Assembly: GCA_019423835.1 (NCBI GenBank)
Contig: JAHZAR010000026.1
Span: 1-30,368 of the forward strand
Length of the DNA: 30,368 nt
DNA from: Clostridiales bacterium
Lineage (GTDB): Bacteria; Bacillota; Clostridia; Lachnospirales; Lachnospiraceae
Reading direction: 5' to 3'
Positions within the stretch are counted from its first letter, which is position 1. The number at the start of each line of letters is the position of its first letter. Below the pieces are notes generated by a model, which was not told the DNA's origin, made no database searches, and saw nothing but the letters and a program-made list of their open reading frames with translations. Below are positions 15,397-23,632 of the stretch, piece by piece. The translations under genes and the position numbers were made by a program.

Positions 15397-16359
15397 ATGG
15401 GAAAAGTATTATTGTTCGGCGAGCCTATGGCTCTGCTGATTTCTGACACTGCGGGCCCTCTTGCGGAGGCGGGACATTTTTCCAGGGCAATGTCCGGAGC
15501 GGAGGTCAATGTCTCCATCGGGCTTGTGCGCCTGGGACATGAGGTTACCTACCTGACAAGGCTAGGTGATGACCCGTTTGGGCACTATATAGAAAAACGG
15601 CTCAGAGAAAACGGAATTGGAACAGAATGGCTTACCTTTGACAGCGAATACCGGACGGGGATCCAGCTGAAGGGGAGATCGGAAGACGGGCAGGATCCGG
15701 ATACCTTTTACTACAGGAAGGGATCCGCTGCCTCCCATATTACGGCTGCACAGGTGGAGCGGATTGATCTGTCCGGGATAGACCATGTACATGTGACAGG
15801 AATTCCGCCGGCCTTATCGGAATCTGCCAGAGAAGCATCTTTCTGCCTGATGGCCAGGGCCAGGGACCAGGGGATTTATACCAGCTTTGACCCGAACATC
15901 AGGCCGTGCCTCTGGGCCAGTGAAGAGGAAATGCGCCAGGTGCTCAACGAGCTGTCCTCTCTGGCGGACATGGTTCTGCCGGGGCGGGCAGAATGCCGGA
16001 TCCTGTGCCGGACCGGCGATATGGATGAGGCTGCCGATTTTTATCAGAATACAGGTGTAAAAACGGTTATCATAAAAAACGGAAGCAGGGGGGCATATGT
16101 GAGAGACGGAAGCGAAACCTTCCAGGTACCGGGCTACAGGGTGGAAAAGGTGATCGACACGGTAGGAGCCGGAGACGGGTTTGCAGCGGGCGTGATCAGC
16201 GGAAGGCTGGAAGGACTTTCCATGCCGGAGATGGTGCGGAGAGGAAATGCCATAGGCGCCCTGCAGGTGATGAATATCGGGGACAACGAGGGACTTCCTG
16301 ACAGAACGAGGCTGGAGCTGTTTCAGGGCGGAAGAAAATCTACACAGAAACGGTTTTGA
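15397..16359 (+). CDS. kdgK: 2-keto-3-deoxygluconate kinase (PfkB family)
   Basis: A 320-residue ribokinase-fold sugar kinase that would phosphorylate 2-keto-3-deoxygluconate to KDPG, the substrate of the aldolase encoded just upstream. The N-terminal FGEPMALL and GAEVNVSIGLVRLG are substrate-side blocks, FDPNIRPCLW is typical of KDG kinases, and DTVGAGDGFAAG near the C-terminus is the PfkB signature with the catalytic Asp. It starts 13 bases after kdgA. Family membership is certain; KDG as substrate rests on the FDPNIRP block and on the kdgA neighbour. Other keto-deoxy sugar acids are possible. Confidence 0.9.
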   Translation: MGKVLLFGEPMALLISDTAGPLAEAGHFSRAMSGAEVNVSIGLVRLGHEVTYLTRLGDDPFGHYIEKRLRENGIGTEWLTFDSEYRTGIQLKGRSEDGQDPDTFYYRKGSAASHITAAQVERIDLSGIDHVHVTGIPPALSESAREASFCLMARARDQGIYTSFDPNIRPCLWASEEEMRQVLNELSSLADMVLPGRAECRILCRTGDMDEAADFYQNTGVKTVIIKNGSRGAYVRDGSETFQVPGYRVEKVIDTVGAGDGFAAGVISGRLEGLSMPEMVRRGNAIGALQVMNIGDNEGLPDRTRLELFQGGRKSTQKRF

Positions 16360-16425
16360 CAAAACCAGATTGCTGAAAAAACGATGTCTGAGAAAAATAA
16401 CAAGTGACAGAAAGGGGATCACGGG

Positions 16426-17442
16426 ATGAAGGCATTAGTCTATGCGGGTGCAAAAAAAGCAGAGGTTCGGGAGGTGCCGGAGCCTCAGAAGAAGGAAGGG
16501 ACCCTAAGGCTTGAGATACAGTACTGCGGCGTCTGCGGATCAGATGTGGGGATCTGGCTGGGAACACATCCCAGGGCCAAGGCTCCTCTGATTTTCGGAC
16601 ATGAGTTCCTGGGTATCGCTGCGGAGGACGGGAAACATATAAAGAAGGGTGACCGGGTGGTGCCCTATCCTCTGCTGTCCTGCGGCCGCTGCCTGGCATG
16701 CAGGAGCGGAAATGAGCATGTGTGCAATACCCTTGGCTTAATTGGGATTGATACGGACGGCGGAATGTGCAATACTGCTTATGTAGATGAGTCAGTTCTT
16801 GTCAAAGTTCCGGAGGGCGTCAGCGACCGGGCGGCTGTGCTGATCGAACCCCTGGCTGTGCTGGTTCACGGGCTTCACATGTCAGGCTTCCAGATGATGG
16901 ACACGGCAGTGGTGATCGGAGCAGGGCCCATCGGAATCCTCTGCGGAATTGTCTTAAAATGGGCGGGTGCATCGAAAATTTTCATCTCTGATCTGGCTGA
17001 AAAGCGCCTTCAGCTGGCAGAGGAGCTGGGAATGATACCTGTCAACCCGGAAAAAGAAAATCTGGAGAAGCTGGTGAAGGAGGCCACAGGAGGAGAAGGC
17101 TGTGATGTACTCTTCGAGTGCAGCGGTGCTGCCTCCGCTGCCATGGAGATGTCAGAGATCACCCGGGTGAGAGGGAAAATCTGTGTGGTATCCATCCATA
17201 AAAAGCCCCACGAGGTCAACCTGCAGAGCATGAATTTTAAGGAACAGACACTGGTGGGAACCAGAGTATACACCAGAGAAGAATTTCGCCAGGCGGCAGA
17301 GCTGACAAAGGAGCTGGAACCACAGCTTCAGCGGGTGGTAACTCATATTGTTCCCCTGGAGGAAAGTGACAAGGTGTTTGATATGATCGGCGATCCGGAC
17401 TGCGGAACAGTCAAGGTCGCGGTAGACTGCAGGAGGCGGTAA
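16426..17442 (+). CDS. Zinc-binding medium-chain dehydrogenase (polyol/sugar-acid type)
   Basis: A 338-residue MDR-family NAD(P)-dependent dehydrogenase. CGVCGSD and GHEF carry catalytic zinc ligands, the four cysteines in CGRCLACRSGNEHVC form the structural zinc lobe, and VIGAGPIGILCG is the Rossmann motif. Relatives act on sorbitol, threonine, butanediol or the C5 hydroxyl of sugar acids, and sequence alone does not choose between them. It is followed after 3 bases by the KduD-like gene, so the two are probably translationally coupled. As a pair they could oxidise and re-reduce the same carbon. AAAGGGG lies before the ATG, and a 66-base gap separates it from kdgK. Confidence 0.9.
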   Translation: MKALVYAGAKKAEVREVPEPQKKEGTLRLEIQYCGVCGSDVGIWLGTHPRAKAPLIFGHEFLGIAAEDGKHIKKGDRVVPYPLLSCGRCLACRSGNEHVCNTLGLIGIDTDGGMCNTAYVDESVLVKVPEGVSDRAAVLIEPLAVLVHGLHMSGFQMMDTAVVIGAGPIGILCGIVLKWAGASKIFISDLAEKRLQLAEELGMIPVNPEKENLEKLVKEATGGEGCDVLFECSGAASAAMEMSEITRVRGKICVVSIHKKPHEVNLQSMNFKEQTLVGTRVYTREEFRQAAELTKELEPQLQRVVTHIVPLEESDKVFDMIGDPDCGTVKVAVDCRRR

Positions 17443-17445
17443 GGC

Positions 17446-18210
17446 ATGAACTTATTTGATATAAAGGGGAAAAAAGCGATTGTGACAGGGGGCAGCAGAG
17501 GCCTTGGGTATGGGATGGCAGAGGGTCTGATGGAGGCAGGCTGCGAAACGGTAATCATCGGAGTCTCAGACCGTGTTTTCCGCACAGCACAGGAGTTTCG
17601 GGAGAGAGGACTTTCCTGTCAGGCAGTGAGGGCAGATCTGGGGGACCGGGAAGAACTGGAACCCTGTTTTAAAAAGGCAGTAGAACTGCTGGGAGGACGG
17701 CTGGATATTCTTGTGACAGCCCATGGCATACAGAGCCGCCATAAATCAGAAGAATTTCCTCCGGAAGACTGGAGCCGTGTGCTGGACGTAAATCTGACCG
17801 CCGTCTTCCTGCTGTGCCAGATGGCGGCCAGACAGTTTATGGCGCAGGGGGAAGGAGGGAAAATTATTACCGTGTCCTCTATGCTTTCCTTTTTCGGAGG
17901 CTTTACCGTTCCTGCCTATGCAGCGTCAAAGGGAGGGGTTGCACAGCTGACCAAGGCGCTCTGCAATGAGTGGGCAGGAAAAGGAATCACCGTAAACTCT
18001 CTGGCTCCCGGATATATGGCAACCGATATGAATGAGGCGCTGTTAGACCCGGAAAATCCGAGAAATGCAGAGATTACCGGAAGGATTCCTGCAGGACGGT
18101 GGGGAACAGGAGAGGATATGAAGGGGCCGGTGATTTTCCTGGCGTCCAGGGCTTCTGACTACCTGAACGGGGCTGTGATTCCTGTAGACGGAGGATATCT
18201 GGTACGCTGA
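17446..18210 (+). CDS. kduD: Short-chain dehydrogenase, KduD-like (2-dehydro-3-deoxy-D-gluconate 5-dehydrogenase)
   Basis: A 254-residue SDR. The cofactor motif TGGSRGLGYGMAEGL is near the N-terminus, the catalytic Ser is in ITVSSMLSF and the YxxxK pair is in YAASK. The blocks QGEGGKIITVSSMLSFFGG, NEWAGKGITVNSLAPGYMATD, RIPAGRWG and ASDYLNGAVIPVDGGYLVR match E. coli KduD closely, which in pectin and hyaluronan catabolism reduces 2,5-diketo-3-deoxygluconate to KDG. In the usual NNAG motif it has TAHG. AGGAGG lies within the end of the zinc dehydrogenase gene. Gluconate 5-dehydrogenase is the main alternative. Its KDG product would feed the kinase and aldolase encoded upstream. Confidence 0.88.
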   Translation: MNLFDIKGKKAIVTGGSRGLGYGMAEGLMEAGCETVIIGVSDRVFRTAQEFRERGLSCQAVRADLGDREELEPCFKKAVELLGGRLDILVTAHGIQSRHKSEEFPPEDWSRVLDVNLTAVFLLCQMAARQFMAQGEGGKIITVSSMLSFFGGFTVPAYAASKGGVAQLTKALCNEWAGKGITVNSLAPGYMATDMNEALLDPENPRNAEITGRIPAGRWGTGEDMKGPVIFLASRASDYLNGAVIPVDGGYLVR

Positions 18211-18280
18211 CGGCCAGGAGGGATGTTGCCTTGAAGGACAGCGGCATTATGCCTGAGAAAAAAGATGGGAGGAACAGAGC

Positions 18281-19240
18281 TTGAAAATTTATGTGACGGA
18301 CTGTGATCATGCAGACATGAATATCGAAAAGAAAATTTTTGAGGAGGCGGGGCTGTCTTTTGAACACTGTAAGGCAGTGACGGAGGATGAGGTTATCAGG
18401 AGCTGTCCGGACGGAGAGATTTTTCTGGTACAGTACGCCCACATTACAGAGAAGGTAATGGAAAACATTCCATCCCTGAAACTGATCGTGCGCTATGGGG
18501 TAGGGGTGGATACAGTTGATCTGGAGGCTGCCGCGAGACATGGGATACAGGTGTGCAATGTTCCCGATTACGGGATGAATGAGGTGGCAGATCAGGCTGC
18601 CGCCATGCTTCTGGCCCTGAAGCGGAAACTGACGGTGATGAACCGGTACACCAGGGAAGAAAAATGGGATTACACGAAAGCGATCCCTATTCACCGCTTC
18701 AGCGAACAGACAGTGGGAATCGTGGGGCTTGGCAGAATCGGCAGGTGCTTTGCCTCCCGTGTCCACGCATTTGGATTTCGCATATTGGGTTACGATCCCG
18801 TTTATAAGGAGATCCCGGGAATGGATTATATTCAGATGACCGATTTTGCCACCCTGCTCGAAGAGTCGGATGCCATCTCTGTCCACTGCCCGGCAGATGG
18901 GAACAGGAATCTGTTTGCAGGAGAGCAGTTTCGCCGGATGAAAAAAGAGGCGGTGATTATCAATGTGTCGCGGGGCGGGATTATCAATGAGAGGGCTCTG
19001 GATCAGGCGCTGAGCGAGGGCATGATAGCGGGAGCAGGGCTGGACTGCCTGGAAAAAGAACCGATGGAGGCGGGAAGCCCTCTGCTTCGCCATGAGAACC
19101 TGATCGTCACTCCCCATATGGCCTGGTATTCGGAGGAGGCTGCAAGGGAGCTGAAGAGAAAGGCTGCCGAGGAGGCCGTCCGCTTTGTTAAGGGGGAGGC
19201 TGTGAGGTATCCGGTGAACCAGATTGGGCGAAAAAAATAA
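18281..19240 (+). CDS. D-isomer-specific 2-hydroxyacid dehydrogenase
   Basis: A 319-residue NAD-dependent dehydrogenase that interconverts 2-keto acids and D-2-hydroxy acids. VGLGRIGRCFASR (residues about 148-160) is the nucleotide-binding motif, and the catalytic triad is Arg in NVSRGGIINE, Glu in LDCLEKEPM and His in TPHMAWYS. GGGAGG is seven bases before a TTG codon, which gives the family-like start MKIYVTD, so I call a TTG start. It is the last gene of the LacI-controlled operon, 70 bases after kduD. The substrate could be a 2-keto sugar acid of this pathway, glyoxylate or hydroxypyruvate. Confidence 0.9.
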   Translation: MKIYVTDCDHADMNIEKKIFEEAGLSFEHCKAVTEDEVIRSCPDGEIFLVQYAHITEKVMENIPSLKLIVRYGVGVDTVDLEAAARHGIQVCNVPDYGMNEVADQAAAMLLALKRKLTVMNRYTREEKWDYTKAIPIHRFSEQTVGIVGLGRIGRCFASRVHAFGFRILGYDPVYKEIPGMDYIQMTDFATLLEESDAISVHCPADGNRNLFAGEQFRRMKKEAVIINVSRGGIINERALDQALSEGMIAGAGLDCLEKEPMEAGSPLLRHENLIVTPHMAWYSEEAARELKRKAAEEAVRFVKGEAVRYPVNQIGRKK

Positions 19241-19408
19241 AAGCGCAGAGGGAAGCTGCTGGCTGTACAGGTATGATAATAATTAAAAACGGAAGTCAGC
19301 AAAAGCCAGTCCGGCTTAATAGGATATACTAGGAAACCTTTAATATTTTCCAGACGCTTTCTGCAGTTTATCCATGCGGGTGTATTCCTTGACGTCAGTA
19401 AAAACCCC
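19241..19408. other. Intergenic stretch after the sugar-acid operon
   Basis: No gene is seen between the operon end and the rpmE promoter. Weak inverted repeats are present (AGCC-AGTC-CGGCT near 19304; GGAAA/TTTCC near 19333-19352), but none has a T-run, so no clear terminator for the operon can be named. Confidence 0.4.
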
Positions 19409-19437
19409 TTGCATTCCCCTATATTTTGTGCTATACT
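19409..19437 (+). promoter_or_regulatory. Promoter of rpmE
   Basis: TTGCAT (19409-19414) and TATACT (19432-19437) are 17 bases apart, with an extended -10 (TG one base before TATACT). Transcription would begin near 19444, giving a leader of about 120 bases. The leader contains a small hairpin TGCGGT-CGGAA-ACCGCA shortly before the ribosome binding site. Confidence 0.75.
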
Positions 19438-19565
19438 ACCTAAGCTGTGTATAGTAGATTTACTGCGCAGCAAGACAGAGATTCGCAAAACAGGCGATTG
19501 AAATTTTGGTACACATTTGTACGTGCGGTCGGAAACCGCAGAAGAAAAATTGAGAGGTGAAAATC

Positions 19566-19772
19566 ATGAAGGAAGGAATCCATCCAGCTTATTATCAGGC
19601 AAAGGTTGTTTGCAACTGCGGCAACGAGTTCGTAACAGGTTCTACCAAGCAGGACATCCACGTTGAGGTTTGCTCCAAGTGCCATTCTTTCTACACAGGA
19701 CAGCAGAAGGCTGCATCCGCTCGCGGACGTATCGATAAGTTCAACCGCAAGTACGGTATCAACGCAAACTAA
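19566..19772 (+). CDS. rpmE: Ribosomal protein L31 (zinc-binding form)
   Basis: A 68-residue protein of the large ribosomal subunit. It starts MKEGIHPAYY, ends in the GRIDKFNRKYG block, and keeps four cysteines (Cys16, Cys18, Cys36, Cys39) that mark the zinc-containing C+ form. The frame opens at GTG 19557, but AGAGGTG is properly spaced for ATG 19566, which also gives the usual L31 start. It has its own promoter and terminator and precedes DUF1385-prmC-prfA, an order common in Firmicutes. Confidence 0.97.
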   Translation: MKEGIHPAYYQAKVVCNCGNEFVTGSTKQDIHVEVCSKCHSFYTGQQKAASARGRIDKFNRKYGINAN

Positions 19773-19787
19773 TCAGTTTGGCTAAGT

Positions 19788-19828
19788 AAGGGTTGGGTTT
19801 TAATGGCAACATGAAACCCAACCTTTTT
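19788..19828 (+). terminator. Terminator of rpmE
   Basis: AAGGGTTGGGTTT and AAACCCAACCTT pair over 12-13 bases, and TTTTT follows. It lies 15 bases after the rpmE stop. Confidence 0.9.
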
Positions 19829-19851
19829 GGTATATAAAATTTCTGGCGGGC

Positions 19852-19884
19852 GGTCCCTGCGGACAGAACAGTGCCGCAGGGACC
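19852..19884 (+). repeat. Perfect 11-bp hairpin in the leader of the DUF1385 gene
   Basis: GGTCCCTGCGG and CCGCAGGGACC pair perfectly around an 11-base loop, 29 bases before the ATG of the DUF1385 gene. No T-run follows. It may be an mRNA-stabilising stem or a regulatory leader; no known family is recognised. Confidence 0.65.
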
Positions 19885-19913
19885 AGGTGTGAATGAGATA
19901 TAGGAGAGTGTAA

Positions 19914-20969
19914 ATGAAGTATTCAGGAATCGGTGGCCAGGCCGTGATCGAGGGAATCATGATGATGAACCGCAACGATTACGCGGTGGCGGTCAGGAAG
20001 CCCGATCAGGAGATAGAGGTAAAAAAAGACCGATATGTCAGCATTACCCAGAAGGTGAAGCTCTTTTCCATTCCGTTTGTCAGAGGAGTGTTCCGCTTTG
20101 CGGATTCCATGATTGTCGGTATGCGGACGCTGACGTATTCGGCCAGTTTCTTTGAGGACGATGAGGAATCGGAGCCTGGAACCATCGAAAAATTTCTCGA
20201 CCGGGTGCTGGGGGAAAAGCTGGAGAGCGCGCTTATGGCCCTGGTTATGGTGCTGTCCTTTGTCCTGGCGATTGGGATTTTCATGCTCCTTCCCCTGTTT
20301 CTGGCGGGGCTGTTTTCCCGCTTTATCACATCGGAGCATGTGATGGCAATTCTGGAGGGAGTAATCAGGATCGGTATCTTTATCGCCTACATCAAGCTTG
20401 TGTCGCGCATGGAGGATATCAGGCGTACGTTTATGTATCACGGTGCAGAGCACAAATGCATCAACTGCGTGGAGCACGGCCTTCCCCTGACGGTGGAAAA
20501 TGTGCGAAAAAGCTCCAAAGAGCATAAGCGGTGCGGAACGAGTTTCATACTGATTGTCATGGTCATCAGCATTCTGTTTTTTATGGTCATCCGGGTGGAT
20601 GAGATCTGGCTGAGATTTTTGAGCAGGATTATTCTGGTTCCGGTCATTGCGGGTGTTTCCTATGAAATTCTTCAGCTCGCAGGGCGCAGCAATTCAAAGA
20701 TCATGGATCTGGTGAGCAGGCCGGGCATGTGGATGCAGGGCCTTACCACAAAGGAACCGGACGACTCCATGATCCAGGTGGCAATCGCTGCTACAGAGGC
20801 TGTCTTTGACTGGAAGGCTTATCTGCGGGAAAATTTTCCCGACACGGATCTAAGTGCCTTTGAAACCTCTGAGGAGGGTCAGGATTCGGTTCTGCAGACA
20901 GCGGCTGTTCCCTTCTGTGACACAGAGGAAGGGGAGGCCAAAGAGGAGCTTCTCAGGAGGGATGCATGA
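19914..20969 (+). CDS. DUF1385 membrane protein (YqhQ-like)
   Basis: A 351-residue predicted inner-membrane protein of unknown function. It starts with the family block YSGIGGQAVIEGIMMM, has hydrophobic segments around residues 105-135, 140-160 and 205-245, and contains the conserved MYHGAEHKCINCVEHG and KRCGTSF blocks rich in His and Cys. The C-terminal 50 residues are acidic and poorly conserved. TAGGAGAG precedes the ATG. Its stop overlaps the prmC start (ATGA), a genomic association with release-factor genes that is common in Firmicutes. No function should be read from this. Confidence 0.92.
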   Translation: MKYSGIGGQAVIEGIMMMNRNDYAVAVRKPDQEIEVKKDRYVSITQKVKLFSIPFVRGVFRFADSMIVGMRTLTYSASFFEDDEESEPGTIEKFLDRVLGEKLESALMALVMVLSFVLAIGIFMLLPLFLAGLFSRFITSEHVMAILEGVIRIGIFIAYIKLVSRMEDIRRTFMYHGAEHKCINCVEHGLPLTVENVRKSSKEHKRCGTSFILIVMVISILFFMVIRVDEIWLRFLSRIILVPVIAGVSYEILQLAGRSNSKIMDLVSRPGMWMQGLTTKEPDDSMIQVAIAATEAVFDWKAYLRENFPDTDLSAFETSEEGQDSVLQTAAVPFCDTEEGEAKEELLRRDA

Positions 20970-21982
20970 GCGGGAAAGAGATGAAAGAGCCGGTGATAGG
21001 GCAGGACAGCCTGCCAAATCCCACCTGGCAGGAGGCGCTCGACGAGGGAGTGAGAGTGCTCTCACAGGCGGGAATAGCAGAGGCGCAGCTGGATGCCTGG
21101 TATCTGTTTTCAGAGAGCTTTCCCATTGACAGGGTTCACTTTCTCATGGACAGGAACAGGCCCATACACAGGGAAATATTTGAGAAGGGATGGCCTCTGT
21201 TTGCGAAACGGATTGAAAAGCGCGCCGGCAGGATTCCGCTTCAGCACATTTTGGGAAGCCAGGAGTTTATGGGACTCTCTTTCCAGGTGAACGAGCATGT
21301 GCTCATACCCAGGCAGGATACGGAGACGCTGGTGGAGGAGGTGCTCAGGGACTGCCCAGACAGGAAGATGGATATTCTTGACATGTGCACGGGCTCCGGC
21401 TGCATCGGTCTGAGTCTTGCGGTGCTGGGAAGGTACAGAAGCGTCACTGCCGCGGATGTGTCGGAGGACGCGCTCCGGGTGGCGGCCGGGAATGCGAAAC
21501 GGCTGTTTCTGATTCAGAAGGATGTGGTCAGGGCAGAGGCGAAAAATTTCCCCGGCATGCCCTGCCGGACAGAGCTGACAGTCTGGGCAGGAAAAAACAG
21601 AGAAACTGCAGAGACAAGAAGGTTTCGCCTTGTGTGCAGCGATCTGTTTTCCGAATTTACTGCAGAGCGCTTTGACGCCATTGTGTCGAACCCGCCCTAC
21701 ATCCCATCCAGTGAGGTGGAAAAGTTAGAGCCGGAGGTCAGGGATCATGAGCCGCGGCTGGCCCTTGACGGAAGTGCCGACGGACTTCATTTTTATCGGC
21801 TCCTGGCTGAAGCGTGCAGGAAGTATCTGAAGAAGGGCGGCCGGGTCTATTTTGAGATAGGCTGTGATCAGGCCTGCGCCGTGACGGGGCTGCTGGCACA
21901 GCAGGGCTACACGGAAATTCAGGTGATAAAGGATGCTCCGGGCCTTGATCGGGTGGTGAAGGCTGTCTGGCCGCAGTCCTGA
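20966..21982 (+). CDS. prmC: Peptide-chain release factor N5-glutamine methyltransferase
   Basis: It methylates the Gln of the GGQ motif of RF1 and RF2. The protein has an N-terminal helical domain (about residues 1-95), then an AdoMet-dependent Rossmann domain with ILDMCTGSGCIGLSLA and the substrate-binding NPPYIPS motif; PLQHILGSQEF and LIPRQDTE are further family blocks. At 338 residues it is about 50-60 longer than usual. Much of this is an insertion of roughly 37 residues between the second beta-strand region (AAGNAKRL) and LVCSDLF, rich in Lys, Arg and Glu. It overlaps the DUF1385 stop by four bases and precedes its substrate gene prfA. Confidence 0.95.
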   Translation: MSGKEMKEPVIGQDSLPNPTWQEALDEGVRVLSQAGIAEAQLDAWYLFSESFPIDRVHFLMDRNRPIHREIFEKGWPLFAKRIEKRAGRIPLQHILGSQEFMGLSFQVNEHVLIPRQDTETLVEEVLRDCPDRKMDILDMCTGSGCIGLSLAVLGRYRSVTAADVSEDALRVAAGNAKRLFLIQKDVVRAEAKNFPGMPCRTELTVWAGKNRETAETRRFRLVCSDLFSEFTAERFDAIVSNPPYIPSSEVEKLEPEVRDHEPRLALDGSADGLHFYRLLAEACRKYLKKGGRVYFEIGCDQACAVTGLLAQQGYTEIQVIKDAPGLDRVVKAVWPQS

Positions 21983-22089
21983 GAAGGATTGCAGGCAGCG
22001 GAATCAGAAACAGAAAGCAGGAACAGGATTAACCTGTGATAAGGCTGCGAACAAGAGAAAGCAGAAAATAAGTGCATAGGAATATACAG

Positions 22090-22124
22090 CCTGCCGGACA
22101 GGAATCAGGTGTTTTGCCGGCAGG
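22090..22124 (+). promoter_or_regulatory. Hairpin abutting the prfA ribosome binding site
   Basis: CCTGCCGG (22090-22097) pairs with CCGGCAGG (22117-22124), and the Shine-Dalgarno AAGGAGG begins at the very next base. The stem could stack on or mask the site and so tune RF1 synthesis. No T-run is present, so it is not a terminator. Confidence 0.55.
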
Positions 22125-22136
22125 AAGGAGGTTGTC

Positions 22137-23213
22137 ATGTTTGATCGTTTGGACGATTTGCTGATCCGATATGAGGAGCTGATGGAAGAGCTCAACAATC
22201 CATATGTGGTAGAGGATCAGAAAAAATTCAGAAAGCTCATGAAGGAGCAGGCAGATCTGGCCCCTATCGTGGAGGCATATAAAAATTACAAGCAGGCCCA
22301 CCAGGATGTGGAGGACAGTGTGGCGCTTCTCGAGGAGGAGTCTGATGAGGAGATGCGTGAGCTGGCCAAGGAGGAGCTGGCGGACGCAAAGAAGCGTATT
22401 GAGGAGCTGGAGCAGGAGCTGAAAATTCTTCTGCTTCCAAAGGATCCCAATGATGAAAAGAATGTTATGGTGGAGATCCGCGCCGGAGCCGGCGGAGACG
22501 AGGCAGCGCTCTTTGCCTCCGAGCTGTACCGCATGTATGTGCGCTATGCAGAGCGCAAGCGCTGGAAGACAGAGATCGTCAGCTTAAATGAAAATGGGAT
22601 TGGAGGCTTTAAGGAGGTTGTGTTTATGGTGACGGGCCAGGGCGCATACTCCAAGCTCAAATATGAGAGCGGTGTTCACCGCGTTCAGCGTGTGCCGGAA
22701 ACGGAGGCCGGCGGAAGAAGCCATACCTCCACGGCGACAGTGGCCGTTATGCCGGAGGCAGAGGAGTTTGACATCGAAATTGACATGAACGACTGCCGCA
22801 TTGATGTTATGCGTGCATCAGGAAACGGAGGACAGTGTGTCAATACCACTGACTCTGCCGTGCGTCTGACCCATATCCCCACAGGGATTGTAATTTACAG
22901 CCAGACAGAGAAATCACAGCTTCAGAATAAGGAAAAGGCTTTTCGCCTTCTGCGCTCCAAGCTGTATGATCTGGAGCTGGAAAGAAGGCAGAACGAGGAG
23001 TCAGAGGCGAGGAGAAGCCAGATTGGAACGGGCGACCGCTCTGAAAAGATCCGCACCTACAATTTCCCCCAGGGCCGTGTGACAGAGCACAGGATCAAGC
23101 TGACACTCTATAAGATCGATTCCGTCATGGACGGAGAGCTGGATGAGCTGATCGACAGCCTGATCGCAGCAGACCAGGCGGCAAAGCTGGCAAAGCTCAA
23201 TGAAGAAGTATAA
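22137..23213 (+). CDS. prfA: Peptide chain release factor 1
   Basis: RF1 recognises UAA and UAG and triggers peptide release. The 358-residue length is standard. The tripeptide anticodon is Pro-Glu-Thr in RVQRVPETEAGG, a form common in Firmicutes, which separates it from RF2 (SPF). The catalytic GGQ is at residues 231-233 (ASGNGGQCVNTTDSAVRLTH), the site modified by PrmC. AAGGAGG lies five bases before the ATG. A 154-base gap separates it from prmC; I see no separate promoter or terminator in it, so co-transcription is likely. Confidence 0.98.
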   Translation: MFDRLDDLLIRYEELMEELNNPYVVEDQKKFRKLMKEQADLAPIVEAYKNYKQAHQDVEDSVALLEEESDEEMRELAKEELADAKKRIEELEQELKILLLPKDPNDEKNVMVEIRAGAGGDEAALFASELYRMYVRYAERKRWKTEIVSLNENGIGGFKEVVFMVTGQGAYSKLKYESGVHRVQRVPETEAGGRSHTSTATVAVMPEAEEFDIEIDMNDCRIDVMRASGNGGQCVNTTDSAVRLTHIPTGIVIYSQTEKSQLQNKEKAFRLLRSKLYDLELERRQNEESEARRSQIGTGDRSEKIRTYNFPQGRVTEHRIKLTLYKIDSVMDGELDELIDSLIAADQAAKLAKLNEEV

Positions 23214-23557
23214 CTTTCAGAGAAAAGTTCAAAAGACAGGCCAACAGGCGGAACAATACGGCATGGCCGGCAAAAGCCAAAGCCACAGAGAAGGACGGGC
23301 TGCATATGCAGCCCGTCCTTCTCTGTGATGAAGCCAGCCAGGATTTTTCTTCTGCCGGCTCTGTCGATTTTCTGCGCTTTTTCGGGATTTTCGCTGAAAT
23401 GGAGTGAAAGAAGGCGATAAATGCGGTGTTCTCCGGAGCGAGGCACATTGAAATTCACTCAGGCAGGTGATAGAATCAGGAGCCGAAACCTGTGCTGCGG
23501 CGGAATCGCTGGGCAGACAGCAGAGGGGCTGCCGGTTCCTAAACCTGTTCCTTCCGG
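23214..23557. other. Intergenic stretch after prfA
   Basis: No gene is supported here. The stretch contains the 44-base perfect palindrome at 23284-23327 and otherwise no recognisable element. Minus-strand frames that cross it are of the wrong composition and read through the palindrome. Confidence 0.5.
23284..23327. repeat. Perfect 44-base palindrome downstream of prfA
   Basis: From CACAGAGAAGGACGGG to its exact mirror CCCGTCCTTCTCTGTG the 22 left bases are the reverse complement of the 22 right bases, centred on GCAT|ATGC. No T-run follows on either strand. It lies 71 bases after the prfA stop. In RNA it would form one of the strongest hairpins in the window and could end or protect the prfA transcript. 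Confidence 0.85.
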
Positions 23558-23587
23558 TTGACATACTGGCATTTGAGATAGTAAGAT
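23558..23587 (+). promoter_or_regulatory. Promoter of the tsaE-tsaB-rimI operon
   Basis: A consensus TTGACA (23558-23563) is followed after 18 bases by TAAGAT (23582-23587), a fair -10 box. It lies about 45 bases before the first gene of the operon. Confidence 0.6.
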
Positions 23588-23632
23588 TAGGTACAGAATC
23601 TGTCGAACAGACGAGATGAGGAGGAAGCGGAA

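Noticed and set aside
18074..19117. 347-codon minus-strand frame
   Set aside because: It is long but exactly antisense to the D-2-hydroxyacid dehydrogenase, which has all its catalytic motifs; it is a shadow produced by codon bias.
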